Shown piece after piece: positions 63,634-64,000 of a DNA stretch of 64,000 nt (position 1 is its first letter; every line of letters begins with the position of its first letter). The notes below the pieces were generated by a model. The model was given only the letters and a program-made list of their open reading frames with translations, did not search any database and was not told the DNA's origin. A program made the translations under genes and the position numbers. This stretch comes from Rotaria sordida (taxonomy: Eukaryota > Rotifera > Eurotatoria > Philodinida > Philodinidae): NCBI GenBank assembly GCA_905250125.1, contig CAJNOL010000605.1, forward strand, positions 1 to 64,000, given 5' to 3'.

Positions 63634-64000
63634 ATGATATACGAAGTTAACTATCAAGAAACCGGTTTCATCAGATCTATTCCGTACCAGCCGGATGATG
63701 TAATCATCTTATCAGTAAATATGATTTTTTTTTCAATTAATCAAATATTTAAAACTGTTTTATAGTATGAGAAATATTTTGAAGAATATGAATATTTTAA
63801 AGCACGTACTAGAAAACAAGAGGATAATGGTGTAGCAGATAATCAAGAAGATGATGAATTAATAGAAGATGGTGAAGAGGACGGTTTTGGTCATCCAAAG
63901 CTACGTGATGAAGGTATTCGATCAGTACCAGCTGATCACGAACGACGATATGGTCGTCCACCCACGAAAAAATTTTTTGGAGAAAACCGCGGTGAATCGC
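63634..64000 (+). CDS. 5' part of an unidentified gene, runs off the window
   Basis: Exon 1 is 63634-63714 (MIYEVNYQETGFIRSIPYQP and DDVIILS); exon 2 runs from 63766 to the window end without a stop. It reads YEKYFEEYEYFKARTRKQED, an acidic stretch (DDELIEDGEEDGFG), then RSVPADHERRYGRPPTKKFF. The ATG follows directly on an AG after a T-rich tract, as at the ZFC3H1 start. Codons in exon 1 are richer in C/G than in the decayed gene before it. It may be an independent intact gene, or the surviving 3' part of that gene. Family not recognised. Confidence 0.5.

Noticed and set aside
1-64000. CRISPR arrays, operons with ribosome binding sites, riboswitches, rRNA
   Set aside because: The window is eukaryotic with spliced genes; no evenly spaced identical repeats or rRNA cores were seen.

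Overview
This is an AT-rich animal nuclear window. Its genes have many short introns with GT/AG borders (often 50-75 bases, some 0.7-2 kb), strongly A/T-ending codons, a cytosolic tRNA-Thr, a neuropeptide precursor and several small terminal-inverted-repeat (TIR) transposons. An intron-bearing bacterial/plant-type GH77 amylomaltase, possible spliced-leader acceptors placed right before ATG codons, and degenerate TGTGGG-like tracts together suggest a bdelloid rotifer or a close relative. That assignment is an inference; no marker gene in the window fixes the species.

Layout. 931-4519 (+): amylomaltase, 4 exons, probably of horizontal origin. 5092-7449: a palindromic array of ~140-175 bp repeats and MITEs. 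8314-13332 (+): neprilysin-like M13 metalloprotease, 9 exons. 13473-24421 (+): ZFC3H1-type CCCH zinc-finger protein, 24 exons, starting only 140 bases after the protease stop; its introns hold a foldback element, a Tc1/mariner relic and nested MITEs. 25402-26976 (-): DGAT1, 5 exons, convergent with ZFC3H1. 29145-29216 (-): tRNA-Thr(TGT). 29529-30073 (+): amidated neuropeptide precursor. 31262-31510: Harbinger-like transposase relic. 33985-39274 (+): DUF229 family protein, 4 exons. 39710-43282 (-): small secreted protein genes. 44283-45365 (-): single-exon glycosyltransferase. 46228-48728: a hAT-type element with 8-bp target duplications and three other elements nested inside. 49881-51329 (+): multi-pass membrane protein. 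53052-53243 (+): tiny secreted Gly/Ala-rich peptide. 54703-59315 (-): MED16, 7 exons. 59316-64000: a repeat-rich region with a ~900 bp foldback element, a decayed gene beside CCCACA-rich tracts, a second decayed multi-exon gene, and the 5' part of an unidentified gene running off the window.

The housekeeping genes (MED16, ZFC3H1, DGAT1) have complete reconstructed frames. Every exon join listed was checked by hand for reading phase, but none against a transcript. The genes do not form one pathway. Amylomaltase (glucan metabolism) and DGAT1 (triacylglycerol synthesis) are both storage enzymes, but nothing beyond proximity links them. The most interesting material is the acquired amylomaltase, the YRFamide/FRLamide precursor, the nested transposons, the single-exon glycosyltransferase and the small secreted peptides.
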